Positions 35,696 to 44,885 of a DNA stretch of 64,000 bases are shown in pieces (position 1 is the stretch's first letter; each line of letters starts with the position of its first letter). The notes under the pieces are model-generated. The model made no database searches. It worked only from the letters and a program-made list of their open reading frames with translations, and was not told the origin of the DNA. This DNA is from Arenicella chitinivorans (lineage in GTDB: Bacteria; Pseudomonadota; Gammaproteobacteria; Arenicellales; Arenicellaceae): contig NZ_BMXA01000006.1 in the NCBI RefSeq assembly GCF_014651515.1, positions 1 to 64,000 on the forward strand. The letters are read 5' to 3'. The position numbers were made by a program, and so were the translations under genes.

Positions 35696-36232
35696 ATGAA
35701 CGCCATTCAACGCATTTATACACAAAAAACCTGGCTTGCAGCAACCATCACTGGCCTGCTTCTACTTTTGCCTGCAACCACTTGGTCTAAAGATTATAAG
35801 GTTGAAGTGCTTATTTTTGAGAACAATAATCCTGCGAGCGCGACCGAAAGACATGATTACGTGGCCCCGGAGGCCATGCGTTCCAATTCAGCCACCTGGC
35901 AAATTGAACCCGACATGTTAGTCAGTGACGCCACCGCCATTGATAAAGCCTCAGAATACTCGCTAAAACACCACTTGGCTTGGGGACAAGAAGCACTCCC
36001 ATACCGCAGCTCAGCGACCTACACGGTGTTGGAGAATGACACCAAAGGATATATCAAGGTTTATGCGGATGATCTATTGTTCGTCAACCTTGACCTCGAC
36101 TACAAGGGGTTTCGAATGGAAGAAAAGCGACGTTTAAAACTCAACGAAAAGCACTTTTTCGACCACCCTAAATTTGGCGTTTTGTTACGCGTATCACGGC
36201 TTGAAGCACGTGATTCAGACACCCAAGAATAA
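35696..36232 (+). CDS. CsiV-like periplasmic protein
   Basis: This 178-residue exported protein has a signal peptide (LLLLLPATTWS, cleavage near residue 31) followed by DYKVEVLIFENNNP, the start of the CsiV family (peptidoglycan-binding protein CsiV, PF10972 as I recall it). The end, FFDHPKFGVLLRVSRLE, also fits. The family is known from Vibrio cholerae, where CsiV aids growth with D-amino acids. In Pseudomonas a homologue sits next to mfd, as almost here. ATG 35696 is preferred to an upstream GTG at 35666 because it begins the signal peptide cleanly. Confidence 0.7.
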   Translation: MNAIQRIYTQKTWLAATITGLLLLLPATTWSKDYKVEVLIFENNNPASATERHDYVAPEAMRSNSATWQIEPDMLVSDATAIDKASEYSLKHHLAWGQEALPYRSSATYTVLENDTKGYIKVYADDLLFVNLDLDYKGFRMEEKRRLKLNEKHFFDHPKFGVLLRVSRLEARDSDTQE

Positions 36233-36246
36233 ACCGCGCTGCCAAC

Positions 36247-38112
36247 TCAGTTGGCTGGACTATTCGTTTGCTCTGGTTTAAATCCTTGGTATTCTGGCAC
36301 CAAGGCCTGAATACAAGCAGACAGGCTGTCATCAAACCGATCCATATTCTCAATAATTTGAGTAAAAACTTGGTCCACCAGCGCTCGATCGACCTGGCGG
36401 GTCGATGCCAAATGAATTTTTTCGAACGCCGTGTGCGTGAGGTTTTCATCATCGTGAAATAGCTCTTCGTGGAGTTTTTCACCCGGGCGCAAGCCGGTAA
36501 ACACGATTTTTATATCGGCTTCTGGTTCTTTACCCGATAGACGAATCAATTGTTCAGCCAACTGAGAGATCAACACCGGCTGGCCCATATCAAGCACATA
36601 AATGCACCCATCTTCGCCAACTGCGCTCGCCTCCAAAATTAGCTGCGTTGCTTCGGTGATGGTCATAAAATAACGCGTCATCTCAGGGTGTGTCACGGTC
36701 ACCGGGCCACCGGCTCTAATCTGCTTTTGGAATTTTGGCACCACACTGCCGGCGGAACCCAGCACATTGCCGAAGCGCACTGTAATAAATTTGGTCTTGC
36801 TGCTGGTCGCCAATTGCTGACAGTAAATCTCCGCAACACGTTTACACGCGCCCATCAAACTACTTGGATTGACCGCTTTATCCGTCGAGATAAGCACAAA
36901 TTTTTCGACCTCAAATTCATGTGCCAGATCCGCAACAATGCGTGTCCCTAGCGCATTATTCTTGATCGCTTCACGTACCTGGCCCTCTAATAAAGGCACA
37001 TGCTTATACGCCGCCGCATGAAATACAGCGGCGGGCTCGTACTGTTCGAACACGTGACGCGTGGCTGACAAGTCGCAGACATCGCCTAACACTGACGTAA
37101 TTTTTGTGCTTGGGAATCGCTCGCGCATTTCCTCTTCAATCTGGTAGAGGTTATATTCACTCTGATCAAACATCACCAGATGCATGGAACACACTGACGC
37201 CAACTGACGACACAGTTCCGAACCAATGGAGCCGCCAGCGCCGGTGACCAACACGGTTTTGTCACACAGACTGTGACGGATGCGCTGCCAGTCAAGTTTT
37301 ACCGGATCACGCCCAAGCAAATCGTCAATTCGCACCTCTCGCATGTCACCTAATTGCACGCTACCACTCACCAACTCATGCGCGCCAGGCAGGGTTCTAA
37401 ATTCAACACCACTGCGTTCGCAAATCGCCACCAGCCGCTGCATCTGCGCGTCATTCGCCGAAGGCACCGCTATCAACACCAAATCGATATCCCAACGCTG
37501 GATCAAATCCTGCAATACATCTGGAGATGCCACAATCGGAATACGATGAATCTGTCGGCCGATCTTATTTGGATCGTCATCTAAAAACGCAACAATATTG
37601 TAGCGATCTGGGTGGTTACGACGCAGGTCACGCAATAATTGTTCACCGGCGGTGCCAGCGCCGAGAATCACTACCTTACGGCCACTTCGCGTTGAGAAAT
37701 GACGCTCCTTGATCAGGCGGTAGAACAACCGCGAACCACACATTAGTGCCAACAAAATCAAGGCATACAAAATAAACACCGAGCGCGGCACGAACATTAG
37801 ACGCTCAGCGACAATAAATAGGGTGAATGCAATGGCGGTAGTGCCAACCAACACAGACCTAAAAATCAGTGACAAGTCCGGCAACGACACGAAGCGCCAT
37901 TCACCTCGATGTACGCCAACAAAAATGCTGGTCATGGCCTGGACAGTCACCACCACAGGCAGTGCGAACACCGCACTTTGCAAGAACTCATCGGGAATCG
38001 CCTCAAGGTTGTAGCGCAGCCAATACGCGCCCAACCAAGCAATAGGGATAACCACAATATCGTGCAGGATAATCCGCCACCGGTACACGAGGGTAGTGAT
38101 AGATTTAATCAT
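36247..38112 (-). CDS. WbpM-like membrane NDP-HexNAc 4,6-dehydratase
   Basis: This 621-residue protein has four N-terminal membrane helices (to about 130), a CoA-binding-type Rossmann domain (KVVILGAGTAGEQLL, about 145-260) and a C-terminal extended SDR domain (VLVTGAGGSIGSEL, about 285-590). ISTDKAVNPSSLMGACKR holds Lys, with Met where other SDRs have Tyr, the hallmark of the WbpM/FlaA1/PglF 4,6-dehydratases. It would convert UDP-GlcNAc to the 4-keto-6-deoxy sugar for QuiNAc, FucNAc or related residues. Last gene of the O-polysaccharide operon. It overlaps the WbpL-like gene by 8 bp. Confidence 0.9.
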   Translation of the reverse strand: MIKSITTLVYRWRIILHDIVVIPIAWLGAYWLRYNLEAIPDEFLQSAVFALPVVVTVQAMTSIFVGVHRGEWRFVSLPDLSLIFRSVLVGTTAIAFTLFIVAERLMFVPRSVFILYALILLALMCGSRLFYRLIKERHFSTRSGRKVVILGAGTAGEQLLRDLRRNHPDRYNIVAFLDDDPNKIGRQIHRIPIVASPDVLQDLIQRWDIDLVLIAVPSANDAQMQRLVAICERSGVEFRTLPGAHELVSGSVQLGDMREVRIDDLLGRDPVKLDWQRIRHSLCDKTVLVTGAGGSIGSELCRQLASVCSMHLVMFDQSEYNLYQIEEEMRERFPSTKITSVLGDVCDLSATRHVFEQYEPAAVFHAAAYKHVPLLEGQVREAIKNNALGTRIVADLAHEFEVEKFVLISTDKAVNPSSLMGACKRVAEIYCQQLATSSKTKFITVRFGNVLGSAGSVVPKFQKQIRAGGPVTVTHPEMTRYFMTITEATQLILEASAVGEDGCIYVLDMGQPVLISQLAEQLIRLSGKEPEADIKIVFTGLRPGEKLHEELFHDDENLTHTAFEKIHLASTRQVDRALVDQVFTQIIENMDRFDDSLSACIQALVPEYQGFKPEQTNSPAN

Positions 38113-39163
38113 TGAGTTCGGACTTCGAGTTTCGTAGATGCTGATTTTTTTCGTGCTGTGATTCCAACCATCGAACCAAGGCGATTACGCTGCCTAGCAG
38201 AATGCCAACGCTGACCAACGCCACGCCGATCATATCACGATACAGCACCGTAATTGTGGCCAACAATGAGCAGATCAACATTAACAGAATCGCGGCGCAA
38301 ACAATATACTGGTGTGAGACGCCAATATTAGCCAGACGCTGATAGTAGTGCGTCCGATGCGGCAACCAAATTTTCTCTCGATACCAAGCACGGCGCAATA
38401 TGGTAATGCTGGCATCTGCAACAAATACGGCAAATAGAATCAGTAAACTGAGTACCGGAAAATCGTGTCGGTTGCTTGCCAGCACGATCATGGTGGCAAA
38501 AAAAGCGCCCAGTGTAATACTCCCAACATCCCCCATAAACACTTTCGCGGGCCGCCAATTCCATAATAGAAAGCCATAGCATGCTGCGGCGACCACCACG
38601 CAAACCATGGCCACACCGGTATTCCCAACGCGCGAAAACCAAAAGCTAAGCGTGATGCTGGCAACGATGGCCTGCGACGCAGCAAGACCATCCATGCCAT
38701 CCATAAAGTTGTACAGATTCGCCATCCAAAGAATACCGATAACCGTCAGACCCAGTCCAAACCAGCCGAGCTGAACCGACAAGATGGTATTTACCCAACC
38801 CAGTGTGGCTACGGTGGCAACCGCCAATATAAGTTGAAATGGGAAGCGCAGTTGAGGCGTCAAATCGTGCTGGTCGTCATACCAGCCCAGCCCCGCCCAA
38901 CCAGCCATCAGCAGCGCCAGCGTTACGTACAATATCCAGTTGGGAAACACCACGGCCATCAGCAAGGAACTCAGCACCAGAAACACCGCGATCACCAATC
39001 CGCCACCGCGCGGCACTGCACCCGTATGCAATGTCCGATTATTTGGCGTGTCGAGCATCTCTCGACGAGTCAGGTAAGCAATCATCCAACGCACACACAG
39101 CCAACTCAATCCCGCGACACTCACGAAGATCAACAGCGTCAAGACCCAAGCAGATGTGATCAC
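38105..39163 (-). CDS. WbpL/WecA-like initiating sugar-phosphate transferase
   Basis: This 352-residue integral membrane protein of the GT4/MraY-WecA family has about 11 helices. It would move a sugar 1-phosphate from a UDP-sugar to undecaprenyl phosphate, beginning the O-chain. Key sites are WYDDQHDL (metal aspartates), NLYNFMDGMDGLA, the loop KVFMGDVGSITLGAF and the HRTHYYQRL motif. With WbpM next to it the first sugar is probably an N-acetylated 6-deoxyhexose or HexNAc. It overlaps the SDR gene by 4 bp. Confidence 0.9.
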   Translation of the reverse strand: MITSAWVLTLLIFVSVAGLSWLCVRWMIAYLTRREMLDTPNNRTLHTGAVPRGGGLVIAVFLVLSSLLMAVVFPNWILYVTLALLMAGWAGLGWYDDQHDLTPQLRFPFQLILAVATVATLGWVNTILSVQLGWFGLGLTVIGILWMANLYNFMDGMDGLAASQAIVASITLSFWFSRVGNTGVAMVCVVVAAACYGFLLWNWRPAKVFMGDVGSITLGAFFATMIVLASNRHDFPVLSLLILFAVFVADASITILRRAWYREKIWLPHRTHYYQRLANIGVSHQYIVCAAILLMLICSLLATITVLYRDMIGVALVSVGILLGSVIALVRWLESQHEKNQHLRNSKSELND

Positions 39164-40035
39164 ACAGCCTCCTCGGGTAAATCCCGCTTTGGTTGCGTGA
39201 GAAACCGTTGCGGTTGGTAGGCGAAGTCGTCAACCGCGGGTTGATAATCGTATACCAAATCCTGATTCATACGATTCGCCATTTCGGGCGTGTAATTAAA
39301 CTGGGTCAGCTTACTGGCACTCCAGAGCACACCGCGAAACACGCGCAGCGGCAGACTGTAGATCCGTATTTTTTTGCCAAGCCCTAAAAATATCCGCTCC
39401 ACCATCGTCCGATAGCTTAATCGTTCGGCACCAGCCAGGGTGTAAGTTTTGTTGTACGTCTGTGGTGCTTCCAGCACAGCGATACACGCGTCGACTAGGT
39501 CGTCGGCATGCACGGGCTGTCGTAAGCCGGACGCCTCGCCGACCAGCAACATAATCCCGAAGCGACGAATTAGGGACGCAATCTTGAATACATTCTGATC
39601 ACGTCCGTGGCCATAAATCATACTGGGGCGAAAGATCGTTAACTTGACTCCTGCTCGGCCACAGGCCTGTTCAAGTGTCTGCTCAGCCTGGGCTAATTGC
39701 GCGACCAGTTTTTGCTCACTGGCATCGCCGGACGTCTGCTTGCTCTGAACGCTGGTTGAACTGAATACGATAATCCGTTGCACGCCCAACTCAATAAAGT
39801 CACCGATACGTGCACTCAAAAGCCAGATAGGCGCGCAATGAATGACCGTGGCTGCGTTAGCCAGTCGCTTTGATATGCCCGATGGTATTGGATGGTGTAA
39901 GTCCCAGCAGACTAGGGGTTGATTGTGATCATTTTCCGCTGTTCGCGAAACAGCCATACACGACCGATTTTCGGCCCGTAGGCGCTCACTCAAGGGCCTA
40001 CCTACCACACCTCGAGCACCGGTGAGTACGATCAT
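39160..40035 (-). CDS. Atypical SDR (NAD-dependent epimerase/dehydratase family)
   Basis: This 291-residue protein starts MIVLTGARGVVGRPL, a good nucleotide-binding motif. ATG 40035 forms ATGA with the upstream GT2 stop. The usual YxxxK catalytic pair is missing: the aligned helix reads LVAQLAQAEQTLEQ. Conserved segments FRPSMIYGHGRDQN, LRQPVHADDL and RMNQDLVYD mark a subfamily that I have seen beside WecA/WbpL-like transferases. By position it recalls WbpV (4-reductase giving UDP-QuiNAc), but without the catalytic residues this is doubtful. A binding or different catalytic role is possible. Confidence 0.8.
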   Translation of the reverse strand: MIVLTGARGVVGRPLSERLRAENRSCMAVSRTAENDHNQPLVCWDLHHPIPSGISKRLANAATVIHCAPIWLLSARIGDFIELGVQRIIVFSSTSVQSKQTSGDASEQKLVAQLAQAEQTLEQACGRAGVKLTIFRPSMIYGHGRDQNVFKIASLIRRFGIMLLVGEASGLRQPVHADDLVDACIAVLEAPQTYNKTYTLAGAERLSYRTMVERIFLGLGKKIRIYSLPLRVFRGVLWSASKLTQFNYTPEMANRMNQDLVYDYQPAVDDFAYQPQRFLTQPKRDLPEEAV

Positions 40036-40901
40036 CGGCGCCACCAGCTTAGTGCGGCTCGGCCAACAAAGCTGACTAATACGCCTACCTTTACGGTGTA
40101 GCGTATTGGCCACACGTATTCGTCACTATAAAACTTATCGAAGAAGCGCAACATGCCCTTGTGCAACGACCACAGCACGGCCACTGGACGGGATTTCGAA
40201 CTCACACCTTTCGCGTGCGTCACCACCGCGGCTGGCACCGAACCAATTTGCCAGCCAGCAAGCTCAAAGCGTTTACACCAATCGAGGTCCTCACAATGCA
40301 TAAAATAGTCTTCATCGAGTAAACCGACCTCCTCCAAGGCGGACCGGCGAACCATCATAAACGCACCAGAAATGGCGTCAACGAAAGCAAATTCGGACGC
40401 TGCGTCCAGTGTCGCGGCCTGATCAAAATCTGTGAACGCCGCATAGTTGGGAAACAAGCGGTGTAACTGCAACATGCGCACGAGCGCACTCCAAGGGGTC
40501 GGGAACGTCCGTCGACACGTGGTTTGTGTTGAGCCATCCTCATTCAGTATCAAACCACTGGCCATGCCCATTTTCGCATGCGCCTCAAAGGCAGCATAGA
40601 GCGCAGGTAAAGTCCCCTCGGAGAGTTCACAGTCAGGGTTCATCAGAATCGCAAACTCACAGTCTAAGGTGGCGAGTACCTGATTGTTGGCGGCGGCAAA
40701 CCCTCGGTTGTCGGCGTTTAGAATCCATTCAATGTCGACGTTACCATGCCGTTGCTGTGCCAGTTCAATGCTGTTGTCTGACGACGCATTGTCCACCACT
40801 GACACCGCGCATTCGGGGGCAAAGTTCACCACCGAATCCAGCGCCCGCGCAAGCCAGTCACCTGCGTTGTAATTGACAATGATGATGTGGCTTCTATGCA
40901 T
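40032..40901 (-). CDS. GT2 family glycosyltransferase (O-chain), a
   Basis: This 289-residue GT-A fold enzyme begins MHRSHIIIVNYNAGDWL and carries VVDNASSDNS, ADNRGFAAANNQ, the metal-site variant ILMNPDCEL and EDLDWCKRFELAGW, features of rhamnosyl- and related GT2 transferases. A C-terminal hydrophobic/basic tail may bind the membrane. The start at 40901 overlaps the preceding GT2 gene by 8 bp. Donor and acceptor unknown. RmlA and RmlB in the operon suggest a dTDP-6-deoxyhexose donor for one of the GT2 enzymes. Confidence 0.86.
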   Translation of the reverse strand: MHRSHIIIVNYNAGDWLARALDSVVNFAPECAVSVVDNASSDNSIELAQQRHGNVDIEWILNADNRGFAAANNQVLATLDCEFAILMNPDCELSEGTLPALYAAFEAHAKMGMASGLILNEDGSTQTTCRRTFPTPWSALVRMLQLHRLFPNYAAFTDFDQAATLDAASEFAFVDAISGAFMMVRRSALEEVGLLDEDYFMHCEDLDWCKRFELAGWQIGSVPAAVVTHAKGVSSKSRPVAVLWSLHKGMLRFFDKFYSDEYVWPIRYTVKVGVLVSFVGRAALSWWRR

Positions 40902-41814
40902 CACTATACGGCCCAGTGACACCACGAATACCATGCCAGAACCCGCGTAGCATCATCGTTAGATTGGCACGGCGAGGTGACTTTAGCAGTCCAAACATGA
41001 CCGCAATCATCGCCAAGCGCTGCAGGTCATTCCATTTCCAAACCCCGCTCGCGTAGGCACGTCGATACAATAAAACGCTGTTACGAAAAATATAATAGTA
41101 CCGAAATGGCTTATGTTGCGGCACGTTACGTTGGCGTCGCCCCAACGTTACGCGATGCGTTTGTTCCCCGAGGCCATGCTGCATTACGGCGTCGCAAACA
41201 CCGAAGGCGTGATAACCGAGATTGCGCGCGCGTAGAAACCACTCAGTGTCCACATGATCTATGAATAGGCCTTCATCCATTTCACCGACTTTTTCAAGCG
41301 TAGCCAACGAAATCAACGAGCCAGAGGAAATCAAAAAATCCGCCAGCACACAACCATCGCTGTCACGTTCAGCGCAATAATGACGTTGAAACTTAAGCCA
41401 ACCAAAACGCACAAAAAACGATTCGCTGCCATTGTCGGCATTGAGATACGTAACACCAACCGCGCTCAGCTTCTGGTGTGTTGATTTGGCTCGATGCGCT
41501 TCCAGTAACCGCTGCACCATGTGGTCGAGTGGAATACTGTCTTGATCCATCAGCAACACATACTCATAGCCTTTGGTTCGGGCAAAACGGATACCGGCAT
41601 TATGTGCCGCACCGAGCCCAAGATTGGCGTTCAACGGTAAAAGTTCCACCTCGGTAGAGGTGGTCAATTTCGCCCTAATTTTAACAAAATTTGACGACCC
41701 GTTATCCACCACCAACACGTCAGACTGCTGGCCGTTTAGTATGCTCAGCGTCCGAGTCAGCGCATTCAGATCCGGGTTAAAGGTAACAACAACGGCAAGA
41801 ACAGGCTTGCGCAT
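40894..41814 (-). CDS. GT2 family glycosyltransferase (rhamnosyltransferase-like), b
   Basis: This 306-residue GT2 protein begins PVLAVVVTFNPDLNAL and has VVDNGSSNF, NLGLGAAHNAGI, the DxD-like LLMDQDSIP and GLFIDHVDTEWFLRARNLGY, the pattern of WbbL/RfbF-type rhamnosyltransferases. The C-terminal FRYYYIFRNSVLLYRR is also usual in that group. It lies 4 bp after the next upstream gene. This makes it the best candidate for using a dTDP-deoxyhexose. Confidence 0.87.
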   Translation of the reverse strand: MRKPVLAVVVTFNPDLNALTRTLSILNGQQSDVLVVDNGSSNFVKIRAKLTTSTEVELLPLNANLGLGAAHNAGIRFARTKGYEYVLLMDQDSIPLDHMVQRLLEAHRAKSTHQKLSAVGVTYLNADNGSESFFVRFGWLKFQRHYCAERDSDGCVLADFLISSGSLISLATLEKVGEMDEGLFIDHVDTEWFLRARNLGYHAFGVCDAVMQHGLGEQTHRVTLGRRQRNVPQHKPFRYYYIFRNSVLLYRRAYASGVWKWNDLQRLAMIAVMFGLLKSPRRANLTMMLRGFWHGIRGVTGPYSDA

Positions 41815-41818
41815 CGTC

Positions 41819-42784
41819 TTACCCCTTAGAAGGCGTGTCTTGTTCTATACCAATGGTTGTTCGAACATGATAAATCGGTTTATTTTGACTCTCATAGTAG
41901 GTTCGCGTCTGCATCTCCCCGATCAACCCAAACAGGATAAATTGCAGCCCGATAATCACCAGCATAAAGGCAAAAATCAACAATGGTCGGTCACCAAGCG
42001 GCACTCCGAAGAACAAGCGCGCAATGGTGAGATACGTAATTAACGCACCACCTAAACCACCCAAGGCCAGACCAGGCATGCCGAAAAAATGCAATGGTCG
42101 CGCATGAAAACGTAGTAAGAACTTCACTGTAATCAAATCCAGAACTACACGGAAGGTACGCGAAATACCGTATTTGGATTCCCCAGCGGTACGCGCACGG
42201 TGATTCACTTTTACTTCTGCAATCTTGGCACCAACTCCGCTCGCAACAGCTGGTATAAATCGATGCATCTCACCATACAACGTAACGCGCTTGGCGAGTT
42301 CTTTACGCATCGCCTTGAGGGTACAGCCATAGTCATGCAATCGCACGTCAGTAATTTTTGAAATCAAGCGATTGGCCAACATCGACGGCAGCTTACGCGA
42401 CAGATAGGTGTCCTGGCGGTCAAAACGCCAGCCACACACCATGTCATAGCCTTCGTCGATCTTGTCGAGCATGCTGGGGATATCCGCAGGGTCGTTCTGA
42501 CGATCAGCATCCAGAGTCACCACAACCTCACCTTCGGCGTAGTCGAGGCCGGCTACCATGGCCGCTGTCTGACCGAAATTACGTCGAAAACTCACCACTT
42601 TAATTTGTGGCATGTCAGCCCTGGCTTTTTCTAACAGCTCACAACCATCATCGGTGCTGCCATCATCAATAAACAACACTTCATACTGTTTCCCGGTTGG
42701 TTCCATTGCTGCTTTGATTTCCTCGCACAGCGGCAATAAATTGGGGGATTCGTTAAGAAATGGAATGACAATTGATACGTCCAT
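41819..42784 (-). CDS. GT2 polyprenyl-phosphate glycosyltransferase (DPM1/ArnC-like)
   Basis: This 321-residue GT2 enzyme begins MDVSIVIPFLNESPNL and has FIDDGSTDDG, FRRNFGQTAAMVAGLDYA, TLDADRQNDPADI and HRARTAGESKYG, then two C-terminal membrane helices (about 228-250 and 262-290). This layout is that of transferases making undecaprenyl-phosphate sugars (ArnC, GtrB). It may supply a lipid-linked sugar for side-branch addition after export or in the periplasm. The start at 42784 is chosen because the family begins with M(D/K)xSIVIP. Confidence 0.88.
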   Translation of the reverse strand: MDVSIVIPFLNESPNLLPLCEEIKAAMEPTGKQYEVLFIDDGSTDDGCELLEKARADMPQIKVVSFRRNFGQTAAMVAGLDYAEGEVVVTLDADRQNDPADIPSMLDKIDEGYDMVCGWRFDRQDTYLSRKLPSMLANRLISKITDVRLHDYGCTLKAMRKELAKRVTLYGEMHRFIPAVASGVGAKIAEVKVNHRARTAGESKYGISRTFRVVLDLITVKFLLRFHARPLHFFGMPGLALGGLGGALITYLTIARLFFGVPLGDRPLLIFAFMLVIIGLQFILFGLIGEMQTRTYYESQNKPIYHVRTTIGIEQDTPSKG

Positions 42785-42874
42785 TAGAGATACCTGTTGG
42801 GCCAGCCACACAATGTGACCGCTGGCGTTTACGAAAAGCGGGATTATACGAAAATCGACACAAAAAACCGACCG

Positions 42875-44878
42875 TTAATCGCGGCGTTGTAAATAAATCA
42901 GTTCGTCCGGTGCTGACCGCTCTATTTGAGGATAAACACCTTCGTCGCTGATGCGTAAATGCTTACTGTAATACTTATCTACAAAGCCTTTGCATTTCCA
43001 GCGCTTTTGTAATGCGGCCACTTCTTTCATGTAGCGTGCCAAATGCTCATCTGAGAAGTCGTCGCCACGACTGACTGATTCGTGGTGGTATAAACTGGCT
43101 TCCGGTGTCCAGATAACTTGGTAGCCCTGCGATTCAACCCGCAAACAGTAGTCTATGTCGTTATACGCTACCCGAAATGTGACTTCATCCAGCCCGTTCA
43201 ACGCGTCGAATACGTTTCGCGGTGTGATCAAACATGCCGCCGTGACGGCCATCATATTTTGTGTTGCCAAACAACGCAATTGATAGCCAGGTGCATCACC
43301 TGCTTCGAGCCGGTGTATGTGACCTGCGGCGTTCCCCATACCAATGGTCACACCAGCGTGCTGAACCTTGCCATTCCCAAACAGTAACTTGGCGCCAACA
43401 ATACCGACCTTATCTTGAATAGCCCACACCATCATCTGTGTTAGCCAGTCACCGTCAATAACTTCAATATCGTTATTAATCAGACCAATGTACTCAGAAC
43501 TACCTTGAGCGACGGCAAAATTATTGATGGCCGAATAATTAAATTCGCCCGGATATGCCACCACGCGCACGCGCTGATCTTTCTGTATCGCATCAAAAAA
43601 CGCCAGAGTCTCAGGCTTCTCGCTGCCGTTATCAACAATGATGATATTGTAATTGGTATAGGTGGTTTTATGCAGAATGCTCTCGATACACGGTTTAAGA
43701 ACCGCCAAGCCATCGCGCGTTGGTATCACCAGGTCAACCGACGGATGATCGCGCCAATCCGTATTGGCACGCAAGACATTATAGGTACCGACTCGCTGCC
43801 AGTCGATGTGCGGCCACGCCGAAGCGGGGTTCTGTGGTACCGGCGTTTCAAGCGGCGTGTGGCGACGTGACGTAAACAGCGCCTCCGGCACGTGCAAGAC
43901 TCGCTGCGTGTCCCGAAACGCAGTTAGCGCGAGCGCGTACTGAGTCTCAACGTGCAACAGGCATTCAGAATCGATGCCAGCAAGCAGACTGACATGAAAC
44001 GCCAACGCAAAGCCAGGATAGTTGAAACAATGCAGATACGCCTCACTCGGTTGAGGCTTGAAAACAGGGTGCAGCGGCTCTTGTTTCGGATCGTCCACAT
44101 AATCATGGTCGGTGTATACCAGTGTCGGGCGTTTGGATGATCTGCGCCCTGCCCGCTTTATAGCGCGTTTCAAGAGCAAAATTGCTGGATCACGCAACGT
44201 TTCAGTGGCAGCCAGTGGAACTAGGTAGTCAACTTCAGTCGGAATGGCCTGACCCGCAAAAATTACAACCTCAGGCGGCACCAGCAGCTCGTCCAGCGCG
44301 GCGCGTTGCGTCTCAGACTCAATCATCACACCTATACGCACGCCTCGCCCCAGCCAGTTTAGCCAGCGACGAAAACCACGATACTTCTGCCAACGATCAA
44401 TGTCGTGCAGGTAGCTGTCGACACCACCGGCTGGCTCATACAGGCTCAGTAGCGAGTTCGATAGCTCTACGCGATCCTGAAACTGCATAAAAATGACTTT
44501 AATCAGGGCTGAGAATCGAAAGAAATCACGCAGATATCGAGCACTAATTAGCAGGATACGCGCACGCCCTTCAAGATTTGAAACACGGACCAAACGTATA
44601 ATTTCGAGTGATTGACTGTACGCCGTCAACTTGCCATCAGGCAGGTAAATCAGCATGCGGTTGCGCCCCGCATGATGACCAATCAGAAACCGATCTTTCA
44701 CCTTGCCTTGAACTGACTCGATCACAAACCGTGGTGTGTGATCGATCATCCCCGGCAACACGAATTCGCAGATATACCAACCAGCACGCAAACTCGGCTG
44801 CGGGCTGCTTGTATCGATAAAGTCCCAAGTAGACTCGAGCTTATTATTAAGCTTTATCATGTACTTACGATAACTCAT
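42875..44878 (-). CDS. Large GT2 glycosyltransferase with an extra N-terminal region
   Basis: This 667-residue protein has a C-terminal GT2 domain from about residue 375 (VDLVIPTRDGLAVLKPCIES, IIVDNGSEKPETLAFF, INNDIEVIDGDWLTQM, AYNDIDYCLRVESQGYQV). It is preceded by about 370 residues, part of which (PTLVYTDHDYVD, 255-330) looks like a degenerate GT fold. The first 150 residues are beta-rich and unassigned. Such enzymes occur in O-antigen and rhamnan clusters. It begins at ATG 44878, 8 bp after the methyltransferase stop at 44886. An upstream TTG at 44884 is possible. Confidence 0.83.
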   Translation of the reverse strand: MSYRKYMIKLNNKLESTWDFIDTSSPQPSLRAGWYICEFVLPGMIDHTPRFVIESVQGKVKDRFLIGHHAGRNRMLIYLPDGKLTAYSQSLEIIRLVRVSNLEGRARILLISARYLRDFFRFSALIKVIFMQFQDRVELSNSLLSLYEPAGGVDSYLHDIDRWQKYRGFRRWLNWLGRGVRIGVMIESETQRAALDELLVPPEVVIFAGQAIPTEVDYLVPLAATETLRDPAILLLKRAIKRAGRRSSKRPTLVYTDHDYVDDPKQEPLHPVFKPQPSEAYLHCFNYPGFALAFHVSLLAGIDSECLLHVETQYALALTAFRDTQRVLHVPEALFTSRRHTPLETPVPQNPASAWPHIDWQRVGTYNVLRANTDWRDHPSVDLVIPTRDGLAVLKPCIESILHKTTYTNYNIIIVDNGSEKPETLAFFDAIQKDQRVRVVAYPGEFNYSAINNFAVAQGSSEYIGLINNDIEVIDGDWLTQMMVWAIQDKVGIVGAKLLFGNGKVQHAGVTIGMGNAAGHIHRLEAGDAPGYQLRCLATQNMMAVTAACLITPRNVFDALNGLDEVTFRVAYNDIDYCLRVESQGYQVIWTPEASLYHHESVSRGDDFSDEHLARYMKEVAALQKRWKCKGFVDKYYSKHLRISDEGVYPQIERSAPDELIYLQRRD

Positions 44879-44885
44879 TAACAAA

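Noticed and set aside
36241-36255. GCCAAC-TCA-GTTGGC hairpin at the convergent stops of the CsiV- and WbpM-like genes
   Set aside because: Only six pairs with a three-base loop and no T-run on either side. Too weak to call a terminator.
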